64,000 nucleotides of DNA. Origin: Euglena gracilis (lineage: Eukaryota; Euglenida; Euglenophyceae; Euglenales). The notes below the pieces were generated by a model. The model was not told the origin of the DNA. It worked only from the letters and a program-made list of their open reading frames with translations, and did not search any database. The stretch lies in NCBI GenBank assembly GCA_039621445.1, contig CP154954.1:47285847-47349846 (forward strand), written 5' to 3'. Made by a program: the position numbers and the translations under genes. Each line of letters opens with the position of its first letter. The first letter of the stretch is position 1. Positions 35,172 to 47,498 of this stretch are shown here, piece after piece.

Positions 35172-38100
35172 AATATATATATATATATATAATATATATA
35201 TATATATTTGTATATATATATAATATATGTATTATTATATATATATATATTTTTTCGTCGAATCCCGGCCCGGGGGGGGGGGGTATTATTTGGGGGGAGG
35301 GTTTAGTTACAGCTTCAGCACACACCACTGAAGACATTGGAAAACTCATTTTGGCTCCATGCTTCGCAATTGAAGTTTGGTGGCCGTCGTTCCATCATTT
35401 GTCCTCTCGCCGCAATCCCACGTACAATCCATCGACCAGATGGCCAGTTTTTGGATCCCTCCGCTTGCCACCTCCAGGGAGCCTCCGGCCCCTGTGCTTG
35501 CCAGGTGCCAAGAAGAACCTTTTTTGCTCTCGCCGAAGAGGGGGACGGATGCCTGTGACCCTCGAGCCTGCAGTTTATGAGACGTGTGGCCCCACACATC
35601 TGCATTCTGGGTCGGGTCCTTTCAAGGGTTGCAGACCCTCCTGGGTTCCTTTTGTGTTGAATTACACTGGGGATAAAGATAGTTTGCATTTTGTGAACGC
35701 CCGGGAATCACATCGGAACCTCTGGTGCGTGTTTTGTGGTGTTCCCCGACAAACTTTTGGGAAAGATCACACCATTGGTACAGCCACAATTGCAGTCTTT
35801 CACCAATCCCACCCCACCCCACTCGCATGAGCTGAGGTGCTGTTGACGTTCCAACAATGGCTGGCTTTTGCACCGAACCTAATCTGCCCATCAATTAGGC
35901 GCCTGGGGTGTCTCTGGGGGTCTCTCAAAATGGGGCAGGGCACAAAGGTGTGTGGATGTGAGCCCAACCCATGCTGGTGCTGGTGGTGCCCCCCTCCTGG
36001 ATGGCGCAAATTTTTGGGCCCCATATTCATTTTTGTGGCTTTCACTGAAGAAGATTCTTTTTGTGAATTGTCATGGTTGGTTGGGACACTGACCTCCCCC
36101 ACCTCCCAGTTTTGGGGGGAGCACCAACCGTTTTTCCATACAGTTGTGCCCAGGGGAGGGTCGCCTCCATTTGGTATTGCTGCTCTGGTCCACCCCTGCA
36201 GCGGAACACAAAGGAATCCATCATTTATCTCTCCCCACCCAGTCCACCGTCATGCGTCTGTCTGTGTCAGCCCGTTTGTGTGTTGGGCCTCCTGCAATGA
36301 GATAACCTCCCCGTGTGGGTGACAGAGGTTGTGTTTTGTGGTCCACCCCTTCGGGGGGTCCTGGTGCCTTCATCACTACAGGGGCAGCTCTCTCCACACG
36401 CCCGTATGTCAGCCACTGCCTCCATCTATGCCACTGTGACCGCAGCGGTGGTGGTCATTCGGTTGCTTGACCCAGGTTTCGACCAGTTTGTTGGTGGTGT
36501 TGGGGGGGGGGGTGATTAACGTGTTGTGGTGTGGGATGAGTTCTTGGTTAACCTTGTTTTGGACACCCGCAGTGCTTTTGCCCCCTGTGGCTTGTGCGAC
36601 AGTCGTGCTCATCCCCCCCCCCCACTAACCCACGGGGCAACCACAAAATTAGGGGACCGTTGGCACTGATTCCCGATTCATGCAGCCAGTCAGCATCGTT
36701 TTCCCGGACCGGCTGGGTGGCTGCCTGATTGGATCTGTTTGGAAGACGCAGGCCCAGCCCCCCGCCTTGTCCCCACACACTGTGCCAGGCAGCAACGGGA
36801 TGCCGGGGATCGCTGTCAGGGCCCTCTGCCTCCTCCTGCCGGCCATCCCGTCCACCGGCCATTTCCTCCGGCCCAAGGGCCAGCCCATTTTCTATTTCTG
36901 GGCCGACTGGGACCAGGCCGTATTTTAGTCGGGTGCCGACTCCACCCCGGGGGGGGGGGGGGGGCCTGCCTGGCCAGCCACCCCAAGGCCCTCCCGCTCT
37001 GCCCCCGGGGGGGGGGGGGGGAGGCACACGGCCAAAAGTGCCCTGGCACAGACCCCGGCGCCTGGTGCTGGGGAGCCAAAAATGGCCTTTTTTCAAAGGA
37101 TTGTGCCTGGGCACAGGCCGAAATCCGACCCCCCCCCCGGGGGGGGGGGGGGTAGTGCCTGCCTGGGCAGGCACTCATAGACACCCCGGACCCCCCTCCC
37201 CCCGGGGTTGGGAAAAAAAACAGCCTGATTGGGACTCTTTGGGGCTACATGCAAGCGGGCATGAGAGAGGCCAACCGAAGTCCCCCCCCCCAGACACTCG
37301 TTTTTCCCCCTTGTCCCCCCAAGGTGCTTGAAGGAGGCACCAAGTTAGGAACCTTCCTTTCCTGCCTGTGTGTGTGTGTGTGTGTGCTTTGCCGTTTTTG
37401 GTGCTTTTTGCATCCTCTTCGACATTTAAGCACCGGCATTTACCTTTGAACAAACATGCCCAAATTAATTACGCTGTCCCTTGCCAGCGCCGTCCCACGT
37501 TGCCTCCCGCCCCGCCACTCCCGCCATTCCCGCCCCGTTTGTCGGGATCCTTGCTGCCGGCAGGGGAGGGCGTCTTTCCCATGCCGGTCGCCGGGGCACT
37601 GCGTTGCATTCGGCCCCCGCCAAGGTCCCCCCCAAAAAAATTCTCCTCCCTGCCGACTATCAGCGAAATTGCAAATAAAAGGGACCAGGCAAGACTCCCC
37701 CAGAGGAAAGGCCACAAACAACCCGACCCCCGGAACAAATATGGCCCCCTCCAATGGATTGGGAGCCACCGATTCAAAGGGTTGACCGGGGTCTTACACA
37801 GGGAGATGGCAGGGTGGGGCGTTACCCGGTCCACCTATGTTTGGGCCCGGCACTGGGGCCCCCATCCCCCGCCCTTGCTCCGGGCAAAGGAGGGTCATTA
37901 TTGACTGACGGACCAAGATTGGAGGTGATGGATCGACTTTTGTCCCACCGGAGGGCGCTGAAGGGCAGCATGGGGCCCATGGGGAAGTCCGGAGGGCGGG
38001 GGCCCCGGCCGCGGTCCGGACAGGCCCTACCTCGACGCAACAGGCGGTCTCAACGAGCGAGGGCCCTCTGGAGTCGTACCGCCGTGGCCGGACCGGCGGC

Positions 38101-38710
38101 GTTTCCGGCTGCTCGAGGCATGGTCTGGGCCCAGCCCCCTCCGGCGGCCTCCTCCACGCCCGCCCTTGCCGAACACCCGGCGGCCGCACCGCCCGCCTCC
38201 CGAACGCCGGCGGTCTCCCTGGCGGCGTTCCTGCTGACAGCGCTCACCACCGCCTTTCTCCGCCGCCGGCGACGAACCCGTCAGCCGGACCCAGTGGTGT
38301 GCCTCTCCCTGGCCGGCGACGCATCCCGGGCAGGAGAGGCTTTGGAGGTCCGATGCCCGTTCCCTCGCACTTTGCAGCGCCGCCTCTTTCCCATTTGTGG
38401 GCGTAGTATGCAGTAGTTGTATGTAGTGTGCCGCTCGGTGGTTGATGGTGGCTTGGTGTGGGTCGCCACCGCGCGCATTACCGTGAGCTGCTGGGGAAGT
38501 CGTGAAGACGTTCGCACGCAACGGCACCGGCAGAGCGCGCAACAGTTTTTTGTTTGGGTGCTTGCACCGTCCAACGAGGTTGCTTTTCCGCCATTTAGCC
38601 CCCTGCCCCCAGACAGTCAGCATAGCCGCGCGCCTATTGGATTGCACCTCCACCTCCTGCAGCTTCAGAATCGGCGAGGAGATGGGTAGGGGGGTGACTC
38701 TGCTGCCCAG
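34742..38710. other. Four kilobases without a recognisable gene
   Basis: GC-rich patches, long G/C homopolymers (34545-34570, 36948-36965, 37008-37022, 37129-37152), a TA microsatellite at 35141-35250 and a TG run at 37367-37387. The longest ORFs (about 36548-37174 minus, 37754-38416 plus, 38027-38725 minus) have biased Pro/Arg/Gly composition and no family motif. Parts of 37980-38300 could be an upstream exon of the TLDc gene, but I cannot show it. Confidence 0.5.
35141..35250. repeat. TA-rich microsatellite
   Basis: Interrupted (TA)n. It is followed by a TTCGTCGAATCCCGGCCC motif and a G-run like that near 31941, suggesting both belong to one repeat family. Confidence 0.9.
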
Positions 38711-41446
38711 GCCCTGAGTTCCCACCGCTCCCGCGTCGCGCCGCTGCGGGCGAGCCTCTTCGACCTCTTCAAGCCGCCACGGTACGAGGAGGAGCCGGAG
38801 GGCGGGGTGGCGGTGGCAGTGCCGGAGGACGACGCGGAGACAGCGGCGCTGCGGCGCACGGTGCTGCCCAGACTTGCATTTAATGCGCCGCTGGAAATTT
38901 TTTCTGCGCCGCGTGCGCCATGGAAAAGATTTTTGTGCGGCGGCAAACTTCGCCGCGGCACACTAAATGAAAGTCTGGTGATGCCCGGCACGCGGCTCGA
39001 GTCCCTGCCCCTCGCCCTCGCGTACGACGCGACCCGTGATGGCTGGTCCGCCGCCGCCTTCCGCCCAGACCTCCCCGCAGTTTGCCAGCCCTCTCATCTG
39101 TGTGGCTTTCATTACTGTGGCCCCAGCCTCCCACAAGGTCAGGTGGCATGGGATGCGGCCATTCCTAACCCCCACCGGCACCTGACGGCGGCGGGGGGCT
39201 CTGATGCCACCGGTTGGTCGACAACCGCGGCCCCGCTATCCTTGTGGGGAAGACCACCACCGGAGTGCTGTGCGGCGGCCTTAGCCCCAATCAGACAATT
39301 TTTTAAGCACTGTCCCACCCCCTGGGGGGGTGACTGACTGGTTTTTTCAGAGTGACTGACTGGTTTTGGGCCCGGACCAAAACCAGGTCCGGGCCCGGAC
39401 CCCCTCCCCCCCTGGGGGGGGGTCGGCCAGGGGTGGGCAAAAGTGGCTTGAGTGACCCCGGCGCCGAAGGCGCCGGGAAAATTTTTTTGGCCTAAAATGG
39501 CCTAAAGTGAATGGAAAGTGGCTGGTTTTCCTGAGTGGCCGACCCCCCCCAGGGGGGGTAGTGACTGACTGGCTTCCCAAAGAAAAGTGACTGACTGGTT
39601 TTTCAAAAGTGGAGTGACCCCCCCCCCCCCCTCCCCCCCCCCCCGGGGGTCGGTAAAAAATTGTATGGCCCCAATACCCCCCTTGGGCGGGGGGGGGGGG
39701 GAGGTCCAGGAGAGCGGGGGGCACCACCCAACCACCAGAGGGGGACAGCCGCCGGGGCCGTTCGGGGCATACAACGGCATCGGGTGGGCGTCGACGGGCG
39801 ACCTGCTGGAGACGCGCAACGCGTTCCTCTTCCACAGCCCCACCTGCGCCCTCGACGACAGCGTGGAGGTGTTGGCCCGCATCCCGGGCCTGCCCTCCGT
39901 GTACGACCTCGGCGGGCAGGGCCCCCCCCAGGGGACGGCGATCGGTGATGTGCAACGACATATTTCTCTCGGTGAAGATAATCCAGCCTCGGGAAAATTA
40001 TTTTTTTCCAGGCCGAAAAGATGTTCAGGTGGGTGTGGGCAGAGAAACTTCATTTTGTCCATCAGACCTCCCCCTCTCTTGACCGCTGGGGAGGTGCGTG
40101 GTGGGGGGAGTCCAACGCCCCCTGTGCCCGGCTTTTGGGGCGGATGGGCTGCGGATCCCCCTCGTCAAGCAGGTGTACACACAGCCACGCCTCAGCATTG
40201 TCGCCGGCAGATCTCGAGGACTCCGAAACAGTTTCAAGGTTGAGAAACACAAAGGGACCATCCATTTCTCAAGTGGAACCCAATTTCCAAAGGATTTAGA
40301 ACCAAATTTGGTTGGGGATGGGTTGTCGTTTCCATTGATGGCAGACGATCACCCGCCCTGAAATCTTCGTTTGGTTGAGCTTCAGCTCTTCCCATATTGA
40401 GAAGCTGTCATCAGATTTGATGTGCTGCTCAAGCTTCGACACGTTGGAGGTTGCTTTGTCCAGGTGTGGCTCACCGCACCTTCCAAGTCAGCCGCCGCCA
40501 ACCAGAAGAAGGGCAACCAACAATCCCATTCCTCTGGGCCTCCCCGGGGGGGGGGGGGGGCAGCAACCTCCCGGCACATTGCGGAACGGTGTCCTGAACC
40601 GTGTTTCGAACCATGTCCTGAACGGTGTCCCGAACTGTGTGTGGAACGGTGTCTGGAACGGTGTCCGCGTCGCCCCGTCGCCTCTCCCCCACCCCCCGTT
40701 CCGCAGAGGTGGCCGGGGGTGTGCCGGGAGGTTGCTGCCCCCCGGCGGCCCGCGCTGGGGCGTGGGGCCGGTCCAAGCTGCGGGCCCGCGAAATGGGTCT
40801 CCTGGACGACGACGGGGACTTCGCCCTCGACCGCAGCCACCGCAGGTCCTCCGCCCTCGGCACGTACTACGAGGCCCGCGCCGACGGGCTGCCGTCCCTC
40901 TTCGGCCCCACCACCGGGCAGGGGCCGGCCGCCGGGGTCGTCCGTCGTCGGACGGATGGAGCTGTGGAGTTGGTCGGGGTGGCCAAGCGGGGAACAGAAC
41001 AAACTTTCGTGGGGGGGGGGGTCTGGGTTGCCTATTTGTTGTAGGGTGTTTGCATGTGTGTTTCTACCACCTTTGTGCGTCCGTCAGCCTTGCTGTGTGA
41101 CGCCACAGCTTGAAGGCAAATAATTCAGCCTCTCGTCTGGTGGCAAACCCCAAATGGAAGCCAACAAGGCTGAGCCCTGCAAGACCAGAGTTTGGTTTGA
41201 CATCCCACGACGAAACCTAGCAAAAGAAGAAGTAGAAAAGCCCACGGAAAACAAGCCAACGGGGTATTTTCATTTGCCGGCCTGTTTTGGAGTTTTCTTC
41301 CGCCTTGAAGGCCGCTGAGCAATGTGGCTTGGCCGGATGGAACTTTGCAAACAATACAGTCACCCAGATCGCCCATTTGCCCACCGGCACCTGCCTCTGT
41401 GGCCAGGGCTGACCTGGAGGAGCTGCGGGTGTACGTGGCCAAGTGA
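38711..41446 (+). CDS. TLDc-domain protein (split gene, 5' end not found)
   Basis: Exons follow the TLDc order. 38711-~39090 (after a CAG acceptor) has LFDLFKPPRYEEEPEG and then AYDATRDGWSAAAF, the typical RDG-x-S-x-x-x-F start. About 39215-39300 has NRGPAILVGKTTTGVLCGG. About 39755-39930 has AYNGIGWASTGDLLETRNAF and LARIPGLPSVYDLGGQGP. About 40128-40170 has FGADGLRIPLV. About 40770-40940 has RSSALGTYYEARADGLPSLF. The last exon, from 41407, encodes ADLEELRVYVAK and ends in TGA at 41446. TLDc proteins are linked to oxidative-stress resistance and V-ATPase regulation in other eukaryotes. Internal exon edges are approximate; homopolymer runs near several of them hinder exact placement. Confidence 0.68.
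38870..38976. mobile_element. 107-bp inverted-repeat insertion in a TLDc exon
   Basis: The ends AGACTT and AAGTCT extend to a terminal inverted repeat of about 22 bp (19 matching). It is flanked by a direct repeat, GGTGCTGCCC at 38860-38869 and GGTGATGCCC at 38977-38986. Removing the insert plus one repeat (117 bp, 39 codons) joins RRTVLP to GTRLESLPLA in one frame, matching the expected TLDc start. The insert has no stop codon in this frame. Confidence 0.7.
39335..39690. repeat. Dispersed repeat, copy 2, inside a TLDc intron
   Basis: Three runs of GTGACTGACTGG with G/C homopolymers and the GGCGCCGAAGGCGCC motif shared with 32400-32640. Confidence 0.6.
40582..40668. repeat. Short minisatellite in a TLDc intron
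   Basis: Six or more imperfect copies of a GGAACGGTGTCCT-like unit of about 12-16 bp. Confidence 0.75.
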
Positions 41447-41548
41447 TCCCCCTCCCCCACTCCACCACCCCCGCTTTGATGTCCTGAGTCTGTATATCCG
41501 AGGTTTGCAGGTGGCCAGGTTTCCTTTTTTTTTTGCACACTGGCACAC

Positions 41549-41583
<35 letters not shown>
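41549..41583. repeat. CA microsatellite
   Basis: Nearly pure (CA)n of about 17 units. Confidence 0.95.
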
Positions 41584-42653
41584 CATACACACATGCGCAC
41601 TGCCCCCTCCAAGGCAAGGGCATCGGCAGGTGCCGGCTATTCCCTGAGGAACACTGCCTACACCTCGGGAGAATTTGCATTTTTTTCATGTGATCCAAAA
41701 CCTTGGAAAATTTCTTCTGATTTTTCTCGGGGAATAACAGTAGTTGTAATGAAACATAAGTGAATGCAACTGGGCAAACCAAGCATGCCATTTGGAAGTG
41801 GTTGGTGTGGCTTTTTTCGTTGTTTTTTATTATTATTATTTTTGGCCTTTTTTCATATATTATCCAAGACACAATTCTGTTTATGCTTTTATGTGTCCTG
41901 TTAGAAAAAAAAAATGCAAATATTTGTCCAAAACATGCGCCACCCTGCATAGGAAACCTTGCAAAGTGGGGAAAAAATCCGGAGGAGGTAAATATTTATC
42001 TAAGTCCTCTCCAGCAGAAAAAAATAATCCTGAAGGAAGTTACATGCAATTTTGCATTTTTGACATTCTTTGCATTTTTTTGTGTTGCATATTTTGGCGT
42101 GCTTTGTTGGATGCCCCCCCCCACATAGCATAAATCAGCGCAGCTGAATAGGGGTGTAAATAGGGGGGGAGAATAGGGTGTGTTTTGGGCCGAGGAAGGA
42201 GGCCTGCCAATGGGTCGCCTGTCCTCCCGTCTTTGCCGAGGGGGTCATACCGTCCGGTGGTTGCCTGTCCCCAGGGAGCGTCCTGCCCCTGGGGCTTATG
42301 CTACAACGCAGCCCGAAGCCATCCTGCCCCAAAGCGTTCCCCGTAGGGTTCAAGCCCTGCTCAACAAGCAAATGAAGTAATGACGTTTCACTCGGTGGGC
42401 CGAAACCTGCAGGGGGGGCATCCATTTATTTCTTCTATTTTCCCTTTGTTTTCCTGTACGACGGAAGCGGTGCTTTCGTGGTGGCAAGTGAGCGTTTTCA
42501 ATGCACTTGGGCAGGTTAGCTGCCACAGGCAGATGAACATGGGAGACCTTGGGGATCCCATCGGGATGGTCTCGCCGCCTACCGCATCGTCCTCCCCCCC
42601 CCCCCCCCCCAGCACATCCGCCCACCCTCACACCCCCGGCCAAGCACCTAGCA

Positions 42654-42780
42654 AAAATGGCCTAAAATGGCCAAAATGGCCCAAAATGACTTTTTGACCC
42701 TCTACAGGTGGGGGTCCCTAAAATGGCCTAAAATGGCCTAAAATGGCCTAAAATGGCCTAAAATGGCCTAAAATGGGAAA
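42654..42780. repeat. Ten-base tandem repeat AAAATGGCCT
   Basis: Six perfect units at 42719-42776 preceded by degenerate ones. The same unit recurs at 44330-44390. Between the arrays AGGTGGGGGT (42706-42715) and ACCCCCACCT (44313-44322) form inverted flanks, so the two arrays may be the ends of one larger repeat. Confidence 0.85.
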
Positions 42781-43084
42781 AATTCAGTTGCATGATTCTG
42801 TTGCAATTTTTTTTGTGAACAATTGAAGCCACTCAGGTTATGACTTTCGGTGTCTTTTGTTAATGAGGACGGTGAACAGTGGATTTGGTGGAGGAGGAAC
42901 GGGTGGATTTTGTGCAAAAAGACAAGGATGGCAACAAAAAAAACATAACTAAAGTTCTTTTTGTTGGTTTTTTTTGAGAGTTTCCGATGTTTTGAAGGCA
43001 ATTAAACGTTTTAAACAACCTCCTTGGATTTCCAAATTATGATGAACAAAAAAGTGTTATCGACTCGCCACACTTGATTTCTAA

Positions 43085-43925
43085 CAGGGTTTCCCACAAA
43101 TTCGTGCCACAAATCATCACGAATAATCACGAACCAGCACGAATTTGGGGATTTTCCAAAATCACGAATAATCACGAATAATCATGAATAAGCACAAATT
43201 TCCACAAACGACCTGGAACAGTTTTTGTTCTCACTGCAGAATGTCTTCTTCTGAGAATGACGCCTCAATCAAGGAGCAATTCTCTTTAAAAGGGAAACGA
43301 ACACGGAAATGGGGTGGAAATATGCCGACGGCCCAGAAGCGTGCTGCTCAGTGCCATCCCCAACTCTATTGTTTCATCTCTTTGCTTCATTTCACCTCAT
43401 AGTTCCGCGACGTTATGGAAACCAGAGGCATGGAGATGTGGTGCATTTTGTTTCATTTTTGACTTTTGGGGGTTGGGCAATGTTCCAAGCTTTCAAACCG
43501 AAGTGGGTGGAAGACATTGCATCAAGCCGCTGTCATGATGCTCTGCAATGGTGATGTTGAGCAGCACTTCTTTGTTCGACATGTCATCTGACCCTTTCTG
43601 CCCATGGACAGCACACCGTGCAACAAACACTGCACAATGCAACACCACACGCGTCAGCAACAACGTCATTTTCACTTGTTATTTTCATTGTCACTTTCTG
43701 TCTGCAGCTTTGTTTTATGTTCAATATTGTTGTCCAATTTCGGTGGTCATAGAGTTTTTCGTTTTTATATTTCTGGTTGGAGGTGATACACATTGGATGA
43801 GGAGTGCATTGGTTTTCTGGGCAGGTTAAGTTAAAAAAAAAAACGGGCGATTTTTGGGTACAGCAATCACGAATAATCACGAATCAGAATTGAGGGTCCC
43901 TAGCACGAATTTGTGGGAAACCCTG
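43085..43925. mobile_element. hAT-like non-autonomous DNA transposon, 841 bp
   Basis: A perfect 23-bp terminal inverted repeat begins CAGGGTTTCCCAC, the CAGGG start being typical of the hAT superfamily. Flanks share TTCTAA (43079-43084 and 43927-43932), offset by one base on the right, a possible trimmed target duplication. Subterminal ATCACGAATA repeats occur near both ends. No transposase ORF, so it would need an enzyme supplied elsewhere. Confidence 0.8.
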
Positions 43926-46900
43926 CTTCTAAACAAATCAAATATCATTGAAGAAATGGAGGTGTGATTGTCATTACGCTGAAATTAGACGGTGTGAGTT
44001 GTCTTCTTCTGATGAACCAAACTGAACAAGGTTGTTTCCACGTTACTTTGCTTTTGCAAACAAAGTAAAGCGTCCAGATTAGTGAAGCGTGGGATTACAC
44101 TTTGAACACAATACAAGGTTTGAGGATTTCCTCAGTTTCCATGTGCTTATTTCTTTCTGAGTTTCAATAATTTTGTCCAAAAGTTTCAGCAATTCTGTCC
44201 AAATGGTGTCAATAACCCTGTCCGCTCACTGTATTACTGAACCAGAGAAGGTTTGCGCACGTTATGATGCAGTTTTCGGGACAAAAATGACGCAAAATTT
44301 ATTATTTTCAGAACCCCCACCTATACTTTAAAATGGCCTAAAATGGCCAAGAATGGCCATAAATGGCCTAAAATGGCCTAAAATGGGGAAAGTTTTGGGC
44401 TGAATGATAGGTGCTTGCCCCGGCCCCCCCTCTCCTTTCCCCGTGGCTGTCTGCGGGCTGGGCACTCAGCCCCGCACGACGCCCCCCTCTCCCCTCTGTT
44501 GTGCGGGTCACCTTGGGTGGCCCCGGGGCCCGACGGCCGTCGGCCCCGCCTCGCGACGTCCTCGCCAGCGCCTTCGTCTTCGAGCTCTTGCCTGCGTCCA
44601 CCAGTGATGAGATGGGGCAGGGAAGCCTCCGTTGGGCAGGCTGGCAGACATCAACAGGCGGCAGCACGCCCAAGGAGCCCTCGAGGTGACACCGTGAGTA
44701 TTTTGAAGCGCAAGTCCAAAGAGAACCTACAGGGCAGACCACCCGGGTTTAGTATATGTATTTGGGCGTGATTTCAAGACCCTCAGGGTGGTTTTAGAGG
44801 GCAACGTTGTTTTTGAGAAACACGTTTTGTTTTAGGTCCCAGAAGTTTCATTTGCCCACCCGAAGTCAATCCCCCAAAATTCCCACATTTTGAAGCGATA
44901 ATTCCAGCATGTTTTACAGCATTTATCCTTTTGTAATGCCCAACAAAAACAAAGTCTAGGGCCGAGCAAATAAGTGCAGATCGTGGTGTTAAAGTGCAGG
45001 GCCTAGCGATGAAGGACAGGGCCTGGCACCCAGCGTCCAGGCACCAACGGCAGACCAGAGCTGACCAGGGCCGACCGGGAGCGACCAAGGCCGATTATGG
45101 ATTATGGTTTTCAGGACCCTCATAGGTGGGTGGGGGTTCCACCAGGGCCGACCAGGGCCGACCAGGGCTGACTTTGCTTTTGTCAGCCGATAATGCTCAT
45201 GGCAAATGATGGACAAGGTTTTCCCTGGCCGGCAGTTTGGCCATTTTTGCCACCATTGCCCATTCCCCCTCTTTTGACCACTTTTGCCCACTTTTGACTA
45301 CTTTTTGGCAATTTTTGCCCATTTTTGTCCACTTCCACAGGCTGAGGAGAAAGAAGTAACCAAAAATGACCAAAAAAAGCAGTCAAAGGTGACAAAAAGC
45401 AGTCGAAAGTTACCAAAGGTTAGCAACAGTCGTCAGACCAGCCTCGAGTGGTCAATAGTGACCAAAAGGTGGCCATAAAGCAACAGAAGCAGCTTGAAGT
45501 GGGCAAAAGGTGGCCAGAGGTGGCCAAAAGCAGCAGAAGAAGCCTCAAGTGGGCAAAAAGCAGCAGAAGTATCCTCAAGTGGGCAAAAGTGGCCAAAGAG
45601 CAGCAGAAGCAGCCTCAAGTGGGTAAAAAGTGGGTAAAAGTGACCAAAAAGCCAAAGCCAAAAGTGGCCAAAAGCAATCAATGGTGACCAAAAGTGACCA
45701 TGAAGCAGTAGAAGCGACCTAAAATGGCCAAAAGTGGGCAAAGAAAGCCAAATTTTACCAAAAGTGGCCAAAGGCAATCAAGAGAAGTCAGAAGCCGACA
45801 AACAAAACCAGGAGCACTCAAAGGTATTTCAAAGCAACCAAACACGGCTTATGGCAGCCTAAAGTGGGGAAAATGCCAAAAGCGGCCAAAAGCAGGCAAA
45901 AGTGACCAGAAGCCGCCCAAATGTGTCCAAGTGTGACCAAAGTTGGCAAAAATGGCCAAAACTGGGTGAAAGTTCATAAAAGAGCATTGCATGGTTGTGT
46001 GTTGTGTATGTGCCTATTTTTTTGATTGGCATAACCCCCCTCCTATGGCCGACTATTTGCCAACCGGAGCCGACCAGGGCCAGAGAACCCAAATGGGAAG
46101 TGACCATGGGTGCCTGAGCGTCTTGAACAGCCGCAAATTACTGGAGGGCCGATTCAGGCGAATGCGCGCGAATTTGCAACATTCAGTTTGCCAGGTTTGA
46201 AACTCCGACCATCCGCAACCTACGGACGTGCAACCCAAGCATGGCTTGAATGTCTCCGGGTTTGAACCTCGAGAAGTGGGGTCCGAACACATTGTTTTGA
46301 CACGTTGAAAAGGTTTTCATGTCTTGGTTTTTTTTTTTTTGAAACGTCGGCCAGCGAAAATGAAATTGGAAAATCATTTGTGGCTCAGCTTTGAAACCCC
46401 GGTGGCTGAGGGCCATGCATTGACCACAGAAGAGGGGTCTTCAGCAGCCGGGGTCGTGCGCATGTGCGCCTGATTGGGGGTCTCTGAGGGAAAGCTTTCG
46501 TTTCCAAAAACGGGCCGGTTTTCGTCTCGCTGCACCAGTGCAAGACGTGGGGTGTGCTGTGCAAGGTCCCGTTGGGTTGGAGCATGGGAGCCTTGGGGCC
46601 TCAGAGGAGAGGGTGTACGGATGGCTGGGAAGGGCTATTTTGGACATGCGTGCGGTAGTGGGGCTGGTGGTGTGCTACAGCACTGGGAGATGCCGTGTGC
46701 ACCTGATTGCGGGAGGAGATGCGTGATCCCTAATGTGGTACAGGCGCTGGCACGTGCTGACAGGTGTATCTGCGCATGGTTGCGAAGACAGATGAGGAAA
46801 CCCCCAGCCGCTGGTTTGAAGTGGGATATGCCGAGTGTGCCCCTCCAGCCAATCCCTCGATCCAATCCAGAATCCACACGCGCACATTTTCCTGTTTGAA

Positions 46901-47498
46901 CACAACGGGCATGCGGATTTGCACACGATCTGGGGCTGTTGCCAGAGAGGATTGCAGCCTCCGGCCCTGTGGGCATGGCCAGGGTGAGGAGATGGTTGCG
47001 GTGCGTTGTGCAAGCCGTCCCGTGGTGTCTCCAGGCCCCGATGATGAACGTCAGTGCAAAACGCTGGGACATGAGGCGCGCGCATATGCGCCTGTGGACC
47101 AGGGGGTGTTGGATTTAGAAAGTGATGGGTGAGGCCCCCATTTAGCTTGCCGGTGTGATTGGCAAGGGCGGTTCTCGCATGTGTGCACCTCCACTGGGAC
47201 CCACACCTGTATGCAAATGCGCATATCTACATTTCAGGTGAAAAGGGTGATCATCACACGTGTGCAAAAAAAAAAATGGAAAAGCTCAAAAATTTTCTCG
47301 AATGGCCGAAAAACACATGTTTTGGGTGGGTGGGCGATGGTCAAGGATGCCAGATACAATTTTTTTCCCGAAGTCCACCTGCTTTCGGCAAATATTTCGA
47401 GTTTTCTCTCAATTTTTGGCTTATTTGAATTTTGGTGGGATACCCGATGGGGGGGAGGGGGGCTTCTATTTGGGGGATGCTTGTTACGTTACATTTAT
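43926..47498. other. Intergenic, no gene recognised
   Basis: The array AAAATGGCCT lies at 44330-44390. A GC-rich patch at 44400-44740 has an open frame (VLASAFVFELLPA) that could be an exon, but no family fits. 45030-45200 has repeated GACCAGGGCCGACC, and 45330-45960 is built of loose repeats of AGTGGCCAAAAG and AGCAGCAGAAG. 46430-47130 has overlapping ORFs on both strands with no motif. Confidence 0.5.
45330..45960. repeat. Degenerate repeats of AGTGGCCAAAAG-type units
   Basis: Purine-rich units containing GTGGCCAAAAG, AGCAGCAGAAG and CCTCAAGTGGGCAAAA recur dozens of times without fixed spacing. The minus-strand ORF 45433-45777 is simply their translation. Confidence 0.75.

Larger units (their letters stand above)
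41447..43084. other. Intergenic, no gene seen
   Basis: A CA microsatellite at 41549-41583, AT-rich sequence to 42110, then a GC-rich patch (42170-42380) with short ORFs of no recognisable family. The tandem repeat 42654-42780 lies at the right. Confidence 0.5.

Noticed and set aside
37754-38416. 220-codon GC-rich ORF as a gene
   Set aside because: All frames are open because of high GC and the composition is Arg/Ala/Pro. It may hide a TLDc upstream exon, but nothing shows it.
38861-38977. The 117-bp TLDc insertion as a standard GT-AG intron
   Set aside because: Removing exactly 117 bases from any register of the direct repeat does not give GT at one end with AG at the other.
42340-42365. 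tRNA T-arm-like GGGTTCAAGCCC
   Set aside because: No anticodon arm or acceptor stem pairing at the right distance.
45433-45777. Phe/Leu/His-rich minus-strand ORF
   Set aside because: Translation of the AGTGGCCAAAAG-type repeat.
46435-47132. Overlapping ORFs on both strands as a gene
   Set aside because: No family motif, no splice-site support, and both strands are equally open.
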